A stretch of 46,626 bases of DNA from NCBI GenBank assembly GCA_019649035.1, contig BMAT01007035.1, positions 82,849 through 129,474 on the forward strand, written 5' to 3'. Of the stretch, positions 1 to 11,633 are shown piece after piece (within the stretch, counting starts at the first letter, position 1; every line of letters starts with the position of its first letter). This stretch comes from Elysia marginata (Eukaryota; Mollusca; Gastropoda; Plakobranchidae). Position numbers and translations under genes: made by a program. The notes below the pieces were generated by a model. The model was given only the letters and a program-made list of their open reading frames with translations, searched no databases and was not told where the DNA came from.

Positions 1-756
1 AAGCAAAGGCAAACGAAAACTTTGCCAACGTCCTGTTGGTAAAATAAAGACATTAAAGAGATCTAAATTAACTCTGTCTATGGGAGTCCAAGTTTCCGTA
101 CAGGTACCGACATTTTACTATTCATTCCTTAGTTTATTGTGTCAAGAAAGTTTATTTTTATTATATTAAAACCGATGCATCTATTTTACCATTTTGTTCA
201 CATGTATTAAAATTAATTTTTTGAATATTTTTACCATGTATGCTGACTAAAGTGGCATCCTGGTGCGAGAATCCATCATAATTCTCAGCTATTATTTAAT
301 TTTCTCTTAGGAGGGTTAATGGGTACTTCATGTGATAAAACTGAGAATTACTGTGCATTCGATATCGAGAAAGTCATTGAAAAGCGCTCGGACGTTGAGA
401 TACCTAACAATATTTTTAATTAAATATTTGTTGAAACGCATGACATTGTATTGTCCTCTGGTGTCGTTTGGCGCCTTTAGTATGCTATCTAAAATTCAAT
501 GATTACCTGAAGTGACCCCCAAATGCATCAGAAACTACACGGCAAACATTAATTAAACATGTATCATAGTGTTCTATGATAACTAATGTGAAAACTTCTT
601 CTTGTACCATACTGTAAGCAAACTTATGTCAGATTTATTTCTTTATCTATCAAAGTATCCATCCATCCATGTAGCCATCTATCATTTCAAGTTAGATTCT
701 TGACTAGTTATATTTTTTTAGAACGAAACCTATAATATCTATAGCCTATCCACCCA
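1..756. other. AT-rich flank without recognised gene
   Basis: No exon-like open frame, RNA gene or repeat family was recognised, apart from scattered ATCTATC words running into the next microsatellite. Confidence 0.6.
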
Positions 757-781
757 CCTATCTATCTACCTATGTATGCAT

Positions 782-827
<46 letters not shown>

Positions 828-980
828 GTCTGTCTGTCGGTCGGTCTATCTACCTATCTATCAACTTATCTAACTACGTACCTACTCACCTACCTATGTA
901 TGTCTCTGTCTATCTTTCACTTATCTGCCCACCTATTTATCTATCTATCTATCTAACTATCTATCCATCAACCCAACCAC
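757..980. repeat. (TATC)n microsatellite with TGTC/GGTC variants
   Basis: Tetranucleotide tract dominated by TATC, with a pure core near 781-826 and then TGTC and GGTC variants. Any open frame here (Tyr-Leu-Ser-Ile repeats) is produced by the repeat and is not a gene. Confidence 0.95.
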
Positions 981-1330
981 CAATCATCTTACGCAAGGGA
1001 AAGATCTAGTTTTTGCACATAGGAAGATAGCGCTCAATATTTTTATCAATGATGGACCTTTAATGTAAGTTAAATCAGGATTTCAAACACATCAAATTCG
1101 ATCTATCTCAATAATTTATCGATCTATCTATAATCTAATACTAAGCTACCCATCTATCTGCCTGTCCGTCTCATTAGGAAAAATTTCACTTATATTACCA
1201 ACCGATAATGCTACTCAAAATCAACCCTCAAGGTCTTTTAAAAACCACACAGAGCAGCTGTGAATGAAGTAAGAACTTTCAGATCGATATGCGCACCCAG
1301 TCTTATAAACATTTTACTTTTACCGACACC

Positions 1331-1520
1331 AGCCTCTCTGTCAATCTGTCGTCTCTCTCTTGTCTCTCTCTCTCTTCTATGTCTGTCTGTATGTCTGGCC
1401 ATCTATCTGTCTGTCTGTATGTCTGCCTATCTGTCTGCCTGTTTCTCTGTCTGTCTCTCTCCACCCTCTGTCTCTCTTCTCTGTCAGTATGTCCTCTGTC
1501 TCTCTCCCCTCTCTTTCATC
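1331..1520. repeat. TCTG/TCTC pyrimidine-rich microsatellite
   Basis: Degenerate TCTG, TCTC and TATC tetranucleotide tract with almost all purines on the other strand. All three overlapping open frames are Ser/Leu/Cys/Val repeats from simple sequence. Confidence 0.9.
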
Positions 1521-3239
1521 CCAATTCCTCTTTATCTTTTAATGCATTTTTTCTCCAAATATTCTCCTCTGGCCAGTCTTGCACAATAGGCCTATGGCTT
1601 TTAAGGTCGTAATACCAAGATCCGCTTCCACCGCGGATGACCCCCCCCCCTCTCTACCCTCTCCTTCCCGCTCTCTAAAAAGGAAGAAATACATTTAAAA
1701 AAGACAAACATTAAATTATCTTTTTAAGGTTTATGTTTTCACGTACAAAAAATTCATAATACATGTATTTTTGTTTTTCATATAAATTTTAGGACTTGTT
1801 TTTGTGTAACACCAGACCAAAGTGATACTAAAAGGTTTCCGTTATTTAAGAACAACCAATCTTTCCCCACGAAAACATGAACATCTTTTTATATCTGTCT
1901 TCCTGACAACAATACTTATCCTCTGCGTTTTTGGGTGTTTTTTTTTTTTTTTTGGCAGGCCTAGGATGCTTATTATTATTATTTTAATACATTTTCAGAG
2001 CTGGGAAAATGTACAAAAATAAACTGGACGAATCAAACCCACTCATGGGTGAAGAGATCTAGCTCGCACCGGCATAAAATTAAGCCTAATTTCGTCTTAA
2101 ATTACAGCAATTATAAACGTGCTCTTTAAGAAATTGTAAATAGCTTCAAATTAAGGAATAAACATGTCAGCGATGTGCCCCTCCCCCCCCACCTCTTTCT
2201 TTTTCTTCTTTTCCATTAACTCTTTACATTCCTTCAATCATTATCTATCTAAAATGGCTTGTCATAAAAGCATGATATACATGCAGATGATATCAAGGCT
2301 ATAACCCTATGTGAGTCTATAACTTTGAGAATACATGATTGTTTATGTTGTAACTGTCCTGTTTCGACAATTTCCTGGAGAATCGTCTCAACCTTCAGCC
2401 TTGTCTTATGTTGACCTCAGTATGCGGCTTTTTCAACCTAAACCTTGGATGTACAACCATACAGTTTCAAAATACTTGTAAAAATAAAATAACTTTTCAT
2501 ACTATGATCTTGAGCTCTTTTTTGGTCGTTTTTTTAAATTATCATGAAGCCCTAATGTTATCTTCCTCTATCCTGCGAATTTTGTCAAGGCCCTTTTCTT
2601 TCTTTCTTTTTTTCGCGAAGCACCAAAACCCCCACCGACCTTAATAGCAGACAAGCACGAAAACTAATTCCTGTGTCGGCAATGGGGAGACAGCAGACAA
2701 ACATGTCTCGTCACAATCATCGTTGAAAAAAAATATATACTGTATATGCATATATACACAATACATGTAATCCAAAGACTTAGTAATAAAGAAGACATTT
2801 CGTTCGTCTTACTTAATATGTGTTTAGTTCTTTGAAAAAGCGTGTTTGATTTTCTTTTTCTTTTAATCTAAAACAAACAAAAATATTTTCTTAGTTTTAT
2901 GTGTATCAAAACTTGTTAGTTCGTGCGGCGCTCTCATTCGGGGGAGGCAATGGATGTCTGTGCCATGCGTGTATTTAGAATGCCTATACATGTTGTGTTG
3001 ATCATGTCTATACTTGGGATTTCTTGTCTATGATTAACTTGGTGAAATAGCGGACGCATTTAAATATCTGTTTTCTATGGCACACCTCAATGTATCATTT
3101 GTATGAAAGTAACCTTGTTGATGTAATTTGAAAATATTTTATGCCAAGCAGTTTGGTACAAATCATTGTTTTCTCTCTCGTAGTTTAATTCACTATAAAC
3201 AAGATGTTTTTGTTTCCTTCTATTTGCAGCTTTGCTTGA
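1521..3239. other. AT-rich flank upstream of the CABIT gene
   Basis: Contains homopolymer C runs (about 1640 and 2185) and T runs (about 1940). No coding exon was recognised. Any first, non-coding exon and promoter of the downstream plus-strand gene may lie here but could not be pinned down. Confidence 0.5.
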
Positions 3240-3621
3240 AACAGGTTACTTCCTGGCTATGCGCTCCCAGCCTCCCACCTCGTAATCAGCTTGTGATGAA
3301 CGACCAAGCAGTTATGATTCTATTGTGCTTTTATGAAAACACGGCTAACTCAACCAGTCTAAATCCAGCCCAAGTCGTCTTAAAATAGAAAATTAATAAA
3401 AACGCTGGACAGTGTGTTATGCACTGCAGTTATAGATCATCCATTCTGTGATTTTAACTGGAACCTGTTTGTTTTTCTGAAGATTCTTGAAGTAATGTTC
3501 CTTTGGTTTCATAGACCCCTTACAACTAAAGTGGCTTACCAATTTTAAAACATTTATAGAAAAAAAAAAGATTTTATTCCTAAACCCTCGCTGTAAGTGA
3601 GGTCACCCAAGACAACGACTG
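3240..3621 (+). other. Candidate 5' UTR part of the CABIT gene exon
   Basis: A good splice acceptor (pyrimidine-rich stretch ending TTTGCAG at 3233-3239) precedes this stretch, which runs without interruption into the coding exon. A TGA at 3598-3600 is in frame with the start at 3622, so protein cannot extend upstream in a contiguous transcript. Whether this acceptor is used, or transcription starts nearby, cannot be decided from sequence. Confidence 0.35.
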
Positions 3622-5619
3622 ATGGCGTCCCCAGGCACAGACCATTACGACCAAAATAAACAACCGCCACCCCAGTCTCCTTCGCCTGAGTGGAGCGGGG
3701 ACTCTGTGGCGCTCAAGGATTTCTCAACAAAGCGCCAGATACCAGGCTTTGCCAAGGTTGTGAAGGGCAGCTATATGACGTTAGGACACAGCAAGTTTTC
3801 TTTCCAGAAACAGCACCAGGAAGTCTTCATTCATTCCGTCCGTGTAAGTGTCAAAGTATTAGCCCACTGTCTGCGCCGAGTAGAAGGCCATAACCTAGTT
3901 CGGCGTGGGGGTCAAAACCTGTATGCTACAACACGGCTCTACGCAGTGGATCAGCGCCTTGCTATTCCTATATCCTACCAAGGCTGGTTCGAGCTGCTTT
4001 CCGAAGATGGCAAGTCGGCCCGGCCCATAACCAGCGTGCATGAACTTTCGAAAGTGAAACCGGACCGCTGTCTTGTTCGAGAAAACATAAAAGCTTATAT
4101 TCCTAGTGAAGAAGGGGAGAATACTTTTGACAATACCAAGATCGTGCTCGCCGGGGAGCAGCTGGTCCTCAACGGTGAGGTCTCTTTACCAACTTCATCC
4201 GAGAACACAAAGATAAAACTGCTGAGGTGTTTTGATTCTAAAGGAGATATCATCTACCTTAGTTTTGACCAGAAGGGAACCTTCACACCCATCGCTGGAG
4301 AGAACGATTTTACAGGTGTGTTTTCCATTCGTGACGTTGTACGACGATTTCGCCTTCCCTTGACTGTGAAACTGGTAATGGGTGTGAGGCCAAAAGTAGA
4401 CCCGTCTAAATTCACAGGTCTAATTCGCCTAGACTGGGTTTACACAGACGAGACGGCATTTGTGTGTCCCATTGAAAAAAATCACGTGCGACTTCTGCCC
4501 GTACCTAAAGATGCTCCTCTGCAGCTTGTAGCCGCTACTAATCAGCAGGCAATGAAATCTACGGAACTTTATCGCTCCATGGTCATGAAATGCAACAGAA
4601 TGATTTCCAATTATAACAATACGTTACATCTTATTGTGCAAGTTCCCGAAGTCGTAGTTAAAGGAAAAAGCGGCCGGGCAGCATCCAATGCCAATGTTTT
4701 CTCAATGCCATTTCAGTCAGAAGTCTCTAGTTCTAAATCTACATCGGCCCGATCACGTGTTCGCGAGGAACGCCTGATGAATGAGATAGACGATCTGTAT
4801 GCTTATGTTCGGGATGGTGGAGCGCAGCCCAAAACATCAAAATTTGCCTATGATTCTGATGAAGAGAGCTACTGGGAAGAACCAGCTTATGAGCCCCTGG
4901 ACGAGTTTCAGGCGAGACTTCGGGCGTTGGATGCCGGGGAGAAGGTGACATATCACTCCAAATATCAGCCCACGGATCCGACCCAACTCAGACTAGATCT
5001 TGAACTCGCAGGTTCTAAGCGTTCTAATGACAATGTACACAGTTTAACTAACGGTTCTCCAATCAGTGTTAAGCCTCCCGATGTTCTCCCGAACCAGCCT
5101 GCCTCCACCTCAACTCTACCCCCCACTCCTATCAGTGCCATAACCCCTCCCGGCAATAGCCCACCCGTGCCGCCAGCCACCAACCCTCCTCGCTTCCCTC
5201 ATGGACGACCTTCATCTGAGAACATTACTACTGTGTCAAACCTTGGGATGGTCTCCTCTCTGCAAGTACCCGATTCGCCTTCAATACGGAAGCTGCCTGA
5301 TTCTACCTCAGGCCAGCAGCCGTCTTCACCGTTAGCAGGCGTTGGAAAACGGGCCTTCTTTCACTCCAAAAGTGTCGGAGACGTCCATCAGACTGCCAGA
5401 CACAGCAAACCAAACCGCCCTCCGTCCTCTCGTAGGCGCAGTGGTGGCCAAGACTCGTATTCAAACTCTGGCAGCAGCAGCGGGAACAGCAGGAACCTGG
5501 CAAGAGACTTCAAAGATTCAGACATTAGTTCTCTCACCAGGGCAGGCTCTTCCGGGTCATCTGGCGGCAGAGCACCTGTTTCCAACGTTCGAAAGAGACT
5601 GCAAACTCTGTATTTGTGA
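3622..5619 (+). CDS. CABIT-domain protein (GAREM/THEMIS superfamily-like), intronless CDS
   Basis: One open frame of 665 codons plus TGA. Residues about 33-330 look like a CABIT domain as in GAREM and THEMIS adaptors. Visible landmarks are a Pro-Ile-Ser-Tyr-x-Gly-Trp-Phe strand near 113-120, the VHELSKVKPDRCLVRENI segment, and the Leu-Pro core of RLPLTVKLV at 244-252. After the domain comes an acidic/aromatic patch (DDLYAYVR at 390-397, then DSDEESYWEEP), a Pro/Ser/Thr-rich stretch about 480-545 and a Ser/Gly/Arg-rich tail ending RLQTLYL. There is no signal peptide or membrane segment, so it is probably cytosolic. Vertebrate GAREM links receptor tyrosine kinases to Grb2/SHP2 and ERK. Whether this invertebrate protein does so is inference; the tyrosine-containing YAYV and Pro-rich parts would fit an adaptor. 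An insect Serrano-like assignment is an alternative. The start is fixed by the upstream in-frame TGA. Family call from memory of related proteins, not from a search. Confidence 0.85.
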   Translation: MASPGTDHYDQNKQPPPQSPSPEWSGDSVALKDFSTKRQIPGFAKVVKGSYMTLGHSKFSFQKQHQEVFIHSVRVSVKVLAHCLRRVEGHNLVRRGGQNLYATTRLYAVDQRLAIPISYQGWFELLSEDGKSARPITSVHELSKVKPDRCLVRENIKAYIPSEEGENTFDNTKIVLAGEQLVLNGEVSLPTSSENTKIKLLRCFDSKGDIIYLSFDQKGTFTPIAGENDFTGVFSIRDVVRRFRLPLTVKLVMGVRPKVDPSKFTGLIRLDWVYTDETAFVCPIEKNHVRLLPVPKDAPLQLVAATNQQAMKSTELYRSMVMKCNRMISNYNNTLHLIVQVPEVVVKGKSGRAASNANVFSMPFQSEVSSSKSTSARSRVREERLMNEIDDLYAYVRDGGAQPKTSKFAYDSDEESYWEEPAYEPLDEFQARLRALDAGEKVTYHSKYQPTDPTQLRLDLELAGSKRSNDNVHSLTNGSPISVKPPDVLPNQPASTSTLPPTPISAITPPGNSPPVPPATNPPRFPHGRPSSENITTVSNLGMVSSLQVPDSPSIRKLPDSTSGQQPSSPLAGVGKRAFFHSKSVGDVHQTARHSKPNRPPSSRRRSGGQDSYSNSGSSSGNSRNLARDFKDSDISSLTRAGSSGSSGGRAPVSNVRKRLQTLYL

Positions 5620-5642
5620 TAAGTCAACAATTACAAACGTTG

Positions 5643-6042
5643 CCAAGTACCATTATTGTTGCATCTTTTGCCGCTAAGTATTTTGAAGGAAAACAAAGGT
5701 TAAACTAATAGTAATACTGTATAGTAATTATTTGGGCATTGGTTTAGGAGCGACACGCTTATGCAATATAATATGAAAGTTTTTGTGAAGTAATATTACT
5801 AATAACATTTGAGTTTGTAGGGTTAAGGCCCGTCTTTCCTTTGTGTCCAAGTACCATTATTGTTGCATCTTTTGCCGCTAAGTATTTTGAAGGAAAACAA
5901 AGGTTAAACTAACAGTAATACTGTATAGTAATTATTTGGGCATTGGTTTAGGAGCGACACGCGTATGCAATATATAATATGAAAGTTTTTGTGAAGTAAT
6001 AACATTTGAGTTTGTAGGGTTAAGGCCCGTCTTTCCTTTTGT
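5643..6042 (+). repeat. Two-copy 204-bp tandem duplication
   Basis: Unit 1 is about 5643-5846 and unit 2 about 5847-6042. They are nearly identical apart from a roughly 10-base deletion (ATTACTAATA region) and a 2-base insertion in unit 2. It starts 24 bases after the CABIT stop codon, so it probably lies in that gene's 3' UTR. Confidence 0.9.
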
Positions 6043-7152
6043 CTGTCCTGAGCTAAGGTTTAAGCCTCCCTGTGGGCTTTTAGTTTCTTTAGTCTCTGCT
6101 TCCGTTTTGCGTCTCCAAGTCATCTGCGGTCTGCCTCTTTTTCCCTTGCCTTATGCACAAGGGTTCCATTCAACCGCGAGCCTGGTGGTGATTGGTTGTG
6201 GCTCTATAAGGGTATAAGCTCTCATTTTCTACGCATGATTTCTGTCAAAGCTCATCGTATGTGATTTTAAGCAATAATGAGTGCCCGCGATTTTTAGAGG
6301 AATTTTATTAATGAAGGTCTGTAGTGTCTGTTTTGTAATTTTGTTTATTCTCCAAGTCTCAGATCCATATAGTAAAAAATAATGATTTCATTTTTGAATC
6401 AAAGAGCCATAATATTTTCTATCCAATTAATCTAGATTTTCAAACAATTGCCAGCACTCCAAAAGAAAAGCTTGCTTTTTGTATCCTCCCTTTGACATCT
6501 TCGTATGTTCTTCCATAAATGCTGACTATGCTTCTTAGGAAGGTAGGCCTATGTAAATGAAGAGACTTCCTTTATCACTATGTACTCTACCCTTTTTAAA
6601 GGCTTTGCTCATTGAAAAATACAACAAATTGCAATATAATTATTTTCATTCGAAATCTAAAATAATACGTGACATGTACAAGGAAACAGTAAACCTGGTG
6701 GAAGTTGAGTTGTGTCTTAATCCTTGTATAATTTGACAGCTTGGGCTCGGAAAGCCTCAAGCTACACGTTCCCTCACTCCACTTAGGTGTGAAGCTCTTA
6801 CGCTATTTTAGATAACAGAGCTTTAAAAATTTAGTTGTACATGTACTTATTTTGTACACAGACGAAGTCCTTTATAGTATTATACCATTTTGTATTACTT
6901 TTCCAACTATTGGGATAGACATAACGAACTTATTTAGTTATAACTCTAAAAAGACATTCTTTAAAATTATTTAAAGTACCGGTACATGTACTTTTAAGCA
7001 TGGGTGTAAACATTAAAAATTTGCATAGCTTTAGTTTAAGCTGAGCCTCTACACAGTATGATTATGTAGAAACAAATTGATGAACTCATGCGATTGTATT
7101 TCTTTCATCAATTTAACTTTTGTGGTATCATGACGCTTCTCAAGTGACAATA
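6043..7152. other. Non-coding tract, probable distal 3' UTR or intergenic
   Basis: No exon, RNA gene or repeat family recognised. A clear canonical AATAAA for the CABIT transcript was not found close to the stop codon, so its 3' end is unresolved. Confidence 0.5.
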
Positions 7153-7302
7153 CAGACTTAAAGCAGCCAACGCGTGAGCATGACGAGAACGTCTGCGGGT
7201 CTATTTTTAGAAACTGGTTTCATTATTTTTATAGTTTCCTTGATCTGCTTTCCCGATTTTCACGTACGCGTAGTGAGACACGGTGCGTGTGCTTAAGGTC
7301 TC
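7153..7302 (+). mobile_element. 150-bp MITE with imperfect TIRs and TA target site (copy A)
   Basis: Begins CAGACTTAAAGC and ends with the near-inverse GCTTAAGGTCTC, bordered by TA on both sides. It is about 93% identical (roughly ten differences) to 40604-40751, which lies in the opposite orientation. Size, TIRs and TA duplication fit a non-autonomous Tc1/mariner-like element. No coding capacity. Confidence 0.75.
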
Positions 7303-8953
7303 TAGTCTTCTTAATGTCGTGAGCGAAAAAATCCGCACTGAAGATACTTTTAAAGAGCCTGTTTGGAAAAAGTGTCAATTTTTGTCAAATTAAAACAAAA
7401 CAAGACATAGCTAATACATGTCTAATTATGTCCTATGGGACTCAGACTTGAAAATTCTGGCTGTTAAGGCTAAGCGCTCACATATAATGCTTAAAATTAC
7501 TGAACATACTTTTTAATACACAATTATAATTCTTTTAAGTTTTATCTCAATATACGTAGTTCTTAAACAATAATGGTCAGGCGAAGTAATGAAAAGGTAT
7601 TCGCGGGGAAGCATCAGTTAGAGTGGAACCAGCAACCGCACGAGTCTCAATCTTCATTAGTTTTAACATCTTTACATGTAATATAAAAATTTATCATGCT
7701 CTAATCATAAAATTAACATAGATTTTTTTACTAGAATAACACAATCATGCCTTTATGAGATGAAACATAAGAACAACTATGGTACGGTACAGCTTTTCTT
7801 TGTGGTCAATTTAAAATAAGTGAAGGTTTTGAAAATATGGATACCCTTTTTTAAATCGTGATAGGCCATTCTGAACGTTAAAAACAGAATTTAACCAGCT
7901 TCGCCATAAGTGCGTACAAATAAGTTTAATTTTCCTAAACCATAACTGTACAAAGAGACCAGATAGAACTTACGTTTTCTTCTTAACTAGTGTACACTGT
8001 ATGCGAATCGGGCAGTAAAAAAGCCACGCATTAAACATTGTCGCATGTAAATAGAGGAGATTTGTGGTATTTAGAATCGTTATAAAGGTTTTTCTTTATT
8101 AGTTACTTCGATTTGAATAGGAAGAGTTAATTTTCTTTTACAACAACATGGAATGCTGAATACCAAAACACTAGGATACTAGTTAGCGTTTCCTAAGGCA
8201 TGGGGGTAGTTTTCACATTTTTAGATTCAATATTACATGTAGGCCTGTTATAAAACGATTGAAAGTTTTTAAAGGTATACTATTACCAGTGGAGAGAAAT
8301 AAGCTTTACTTGGAAATACCCGAAATGTCTGCTTTTAGTATGACTTATGGTAGCCTTGGCACCCACTGCCTTTCCATGTCGCCACTACGCTCCTAATTTA
8401 TTTTGATTTGAATTATATATAAACGAACCGTGCAGAACTTTTAAATGCACAAGGCAAACATGTAGGCATTTTTTAAACTTATAGATAGAGATTATGAGTA
8501 TTGTTTTCATTGAACATGTTATAAATAACGCTATCTTTTTTAGAGTATGAACCCACTCAGTTTTTTATCGTTTTGGACTTACGAAAGCAATATATTACAA
8601 ATATTTCTTGAATTGATTCGTAAGTAAGCGTTTGAGAACCGTTACTACATGTATTAGGAAAGTTGAATTCAAAAGTATATCAACCTATTTACAATGTTGA
8701 AATAAATATTTATGAATTTTAAAGTGAAATCCTCATTGCTTTGTTCATTTAAAAATAGTTGTATTCGTGTGTGACTATACAAAATTTTTAAAAGCATGAA
8801 GACAATTCATTTTGAGACCAAAAAAATTAGCCACCTTTCTCATACTCATATAGTCGCGTTTTAATACTTGAGAACAACAAAAGTTGTAAAGATAACATTA
8901 TTAAATTACTGAAAGCCGTAATTCGTAGTCACTAAAATGTCGGTACTTAAACA
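7303..8953. other. AT-rich tract, nothing recognised
   Basis: No exon-like frame with conserved protein features, no RNA gene and no repeat shared within the window was seen. Confidence 0.55.
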
Positions 8954-8988
8954 AAGAAGAAGAAGAAGAAGAAGAAGAAGAAGAAGAA

Positions 8989-9042
<54 letters not shown>
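8954..9042. repeat. (AAG)n followed by (GAT)n microsatellite
   Basis: About 37 bases of AAG repeats switch directly to about 52 bases of GAT repeats. The overlapping minus-strand frames (His, Ile, Phe and Leu runs) are repeat artefacts. Confidence 0.95.
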
Positions 9043-9540
9043 AAAAAGAAGGATGATGAAAAGAAGAACAAGAAGAAGAATGGAGGGAGAAAAAGAGCAT
9101 GAACTATTTAATATAGAGAGTGCACAACTCACACCTAGATCTAGTTAGGTCGAATACTCGCTACGATCTATAAAATTATTCAGATAACCGTAATACGGGA
9201 TGAACTTTAAAATGTTTTGACGGGTTTTACTTTTTGATTTGTGCTCTAATTTTGCGTAGTAAGAAATGTTTGTGTCTCAGATGTACTCACGTGTTTTATG
9301 ATTTAAAATAAACATAGTTACCAAACACACATAAATATTTTGGTCGGAATTTCAGTGCAGCAAAGAGGCCTGCCACCACGTGTAGAAATTTGCTCTGTGT
9401 AAAACTTTGTGGCATAAATGTGTAGGTATCATACAATGACTACGAGTGACAATGGAAATCTCCAAAACAAGCTAAAAATGTTCAAATCTACCTCCACAAG
9501 TCATTTGAAGATACCCTTACCGCCCCAGTCTGCCTCCAAA

Positions 9541-9624
9541 CTTGGTTGGGCGTGGGGGGGGGGGGCATAGTCATCCTGGTATTCAGATACTTAAGCGGGG
9601 TGAATATGGCCACCCCCAACCAAG
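9541..9624. repeat. Inverted repeat (hairpin) around a G-run
   Basis: The arm CTTGGTTGGGCGTGGGGG at 9541-9558 is the near-inverse of CCACCCCCAACCAAG at 9610-9624, with about 50 bases between them. Nearby bases carry a GGGTGAATATGGCCACC motif seen again near 10300. Confidence 0.6.
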
Positions 9625-10241
9625 CCCAAAATGGAACCAAATGTTCCCAGAAAGCCTATGGGGGCAAACATTAAACATTCTCTATCCTCAGTCAAACTTT
9701 TGATTGTCACTGATTATATCGGCACACAACAACTACGTGTCCCTAGCGTTCAAGGGGCAATTGAGACGGCTTGGTATTGATGAAAAAGACGTCCCTTAAA
9801 TTAGGGTGAATTAGACTTGATTTTGTTCCTGTGGTAAACATTTTAACCTCCAATGAAGAGCCAGAGACAGGGGCATCTGAAACAAGGTCCGAAAAGGGCA
9901 TGGACAATCATGGATGGAGAAGCCAGCCTTGCTAATGATGTTTCTGAGGCGGAACCTCAAGCAATGGCGAGTAGATACCAGCCAAAGAATAAAAAATATG
10001 TTTACCATACTCTTCTAAATGAAAATGCTGTAGTGTAATATAAGTAGCCTACGTCGTGTATATCATGACAAAAGGGGTGAACAAACCTTTATTTTGGGCG
10101 CTCTTTATCCTGTTTCAAGTTTTTTTAAAAATTAAAGTTTCTATTTAATGATTAAATGCCCTTGGAATTTACTTTAAAAACTATTAAAGTATTAATTTGT
10201 GGGGTTTCATGTGAAGTTAAAGGGATAGCATTGTGTTTTAT
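9625..10241. other. Non-coding tract
   Basis: Nothing recognised beyond its position between two hairpins that share a motif. Confidence 0.45.
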
Positions 10242-10316
10242 ATGGCCATTGTCACCCCAATGTAGGTATTACTTCAGTTATGCTATAGATTGTAATCATG
10301 GGGTGACTATGGCCAC
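10242..10316. repeat. Inverted repeat sharing a motif with the 9.6-kb hairpin
   Basis: ATGGCCATTGTCACCCCA at 10242-10259 pairs with TGGGGTGACTATGGCCA at 10299-10315, with one mismatch and a loop of about 40 bases. The right arm also resembles 9597-9613 in direct orientation. Confidence 0.65.
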
Positions 10317-11633
10317 CGCCAATTTTTGCTTTTATCTCACCACAAAGTATTACATGGTGACTAAAAAGCATCTTAACATAAACTTTACACTACTGCCCCT
10401 AATATACAACGATCAAATACCAGAATTCTCCCATTTCAAGTTGTGTTATAGTACCATAATTTTCCAAAAGTCGGCCGAAAAAGCCCATTTTACGTTATCG
10501 ATGTTTTTACGTTTTATATTTTGCAATGTGTTTTGATAAAGCGAAGTTAATTTTTTGTCGTTTGAGGTGTGAAGTATCCGAAGTGGACTGTAACTCTGTA
10601 TATGCAAGAATCGCGCTAAAATAGCGACGGTGGAGAAAAAAACAATTAAAAAGTACTTGTACATTGTACTTCTAATACTAACTAAAAAAAATCGAAAGAT
10701 GACAAAAGTTGGTTTCAAATGAAAGATGACTTTCTATGCATGAATAAACTAAGCTTACATGCATGTTTTTTTAATGTTTAAAATGTTTTCCCTTACCAGT
10801 ATTCTTTTTCATCCGGATATTACATTTTAAAGGAAGATAACTTAAATAAATCAGCAATAAAGTATTTATAGAAAAACTAAAGCTTTTTGCGACTCTCATA
10901 ACTTGACCAATCAGATCATAGAAGATATTACATGTACCACTCCTTGGAGTTCGTGTCCCAAGTACTACATGTACACACAACTTAAAAATTGTGAAATTTT
11001 TATCATGGCTTCAATAACGACTTGTTTTGCTTAAAATGTGAAATGCGGCAATTTGTAATCTAGGCTGTGTTTTTGCTATGTATTTTACATCTTGTTTCAT
11101 CTTTCTAGCAAAATGATAATGTATCATTTATGAGCAGTATCAGTGTGAAATATTTTTATTGAGTCCTGACATCTGAAATGACCTAACAATTAACACTTTG
11201 CACGACCTCTTGCCACACTCTTATGAAATATCGTAGCCTAGACTAAGTTTATGCACAATATTAGCCCCAAAGTTTTAACTTTTATGCAAAGAAAATCTGA
11301 AAATCATGCAAAATTTTTCTTGTGAGAAAAAAACACACAATTTTGAAAAACATTGTGAAAGCCTTTAAACCTCCTTAAATTAAAGTTGTGCAACTGTGCG
11401 AGAACTATGTGATCAGGTTGTTAAACTATAACCATCGTTCTCTGTTGCTCAAGCGCTGTCTTGTGTTGCCTACATTTAATTAATCTATAAAGTTCAATCA
11501 CTGTTCAGATTTGTTTGAAACATATAGCTAAGTCAACAACTTTTTCTGTTTGGAAAAGAAAATATTCAGAAACAAAGATCGACATGCGCAAGTACTTTCC
11601 GATCGCTGTAATCACCCTTTATCTTGTATATGT
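10317..11633. other. AT-rich tract, nothing recognised
   Basis: Open frames here are short, AT-biased and lack recognisable domains. No RNA gene or repeat family seen. Confidence 0.5.

Noticed and set aside
776..1009. Open frame of 77 codons
   Set aside because: Translation of the TATC microsatellite.
4739..5630. Minus-strand and shifted frames over the CABIT gene
   Set aside because: Shadow frames of a real coding exon; no domain content of their own.
8906..9132. Histidine- and isoleucine-rich minus-strand frames
   Set aside because: Translations of the AAG/GAT microsatellite in different frames.
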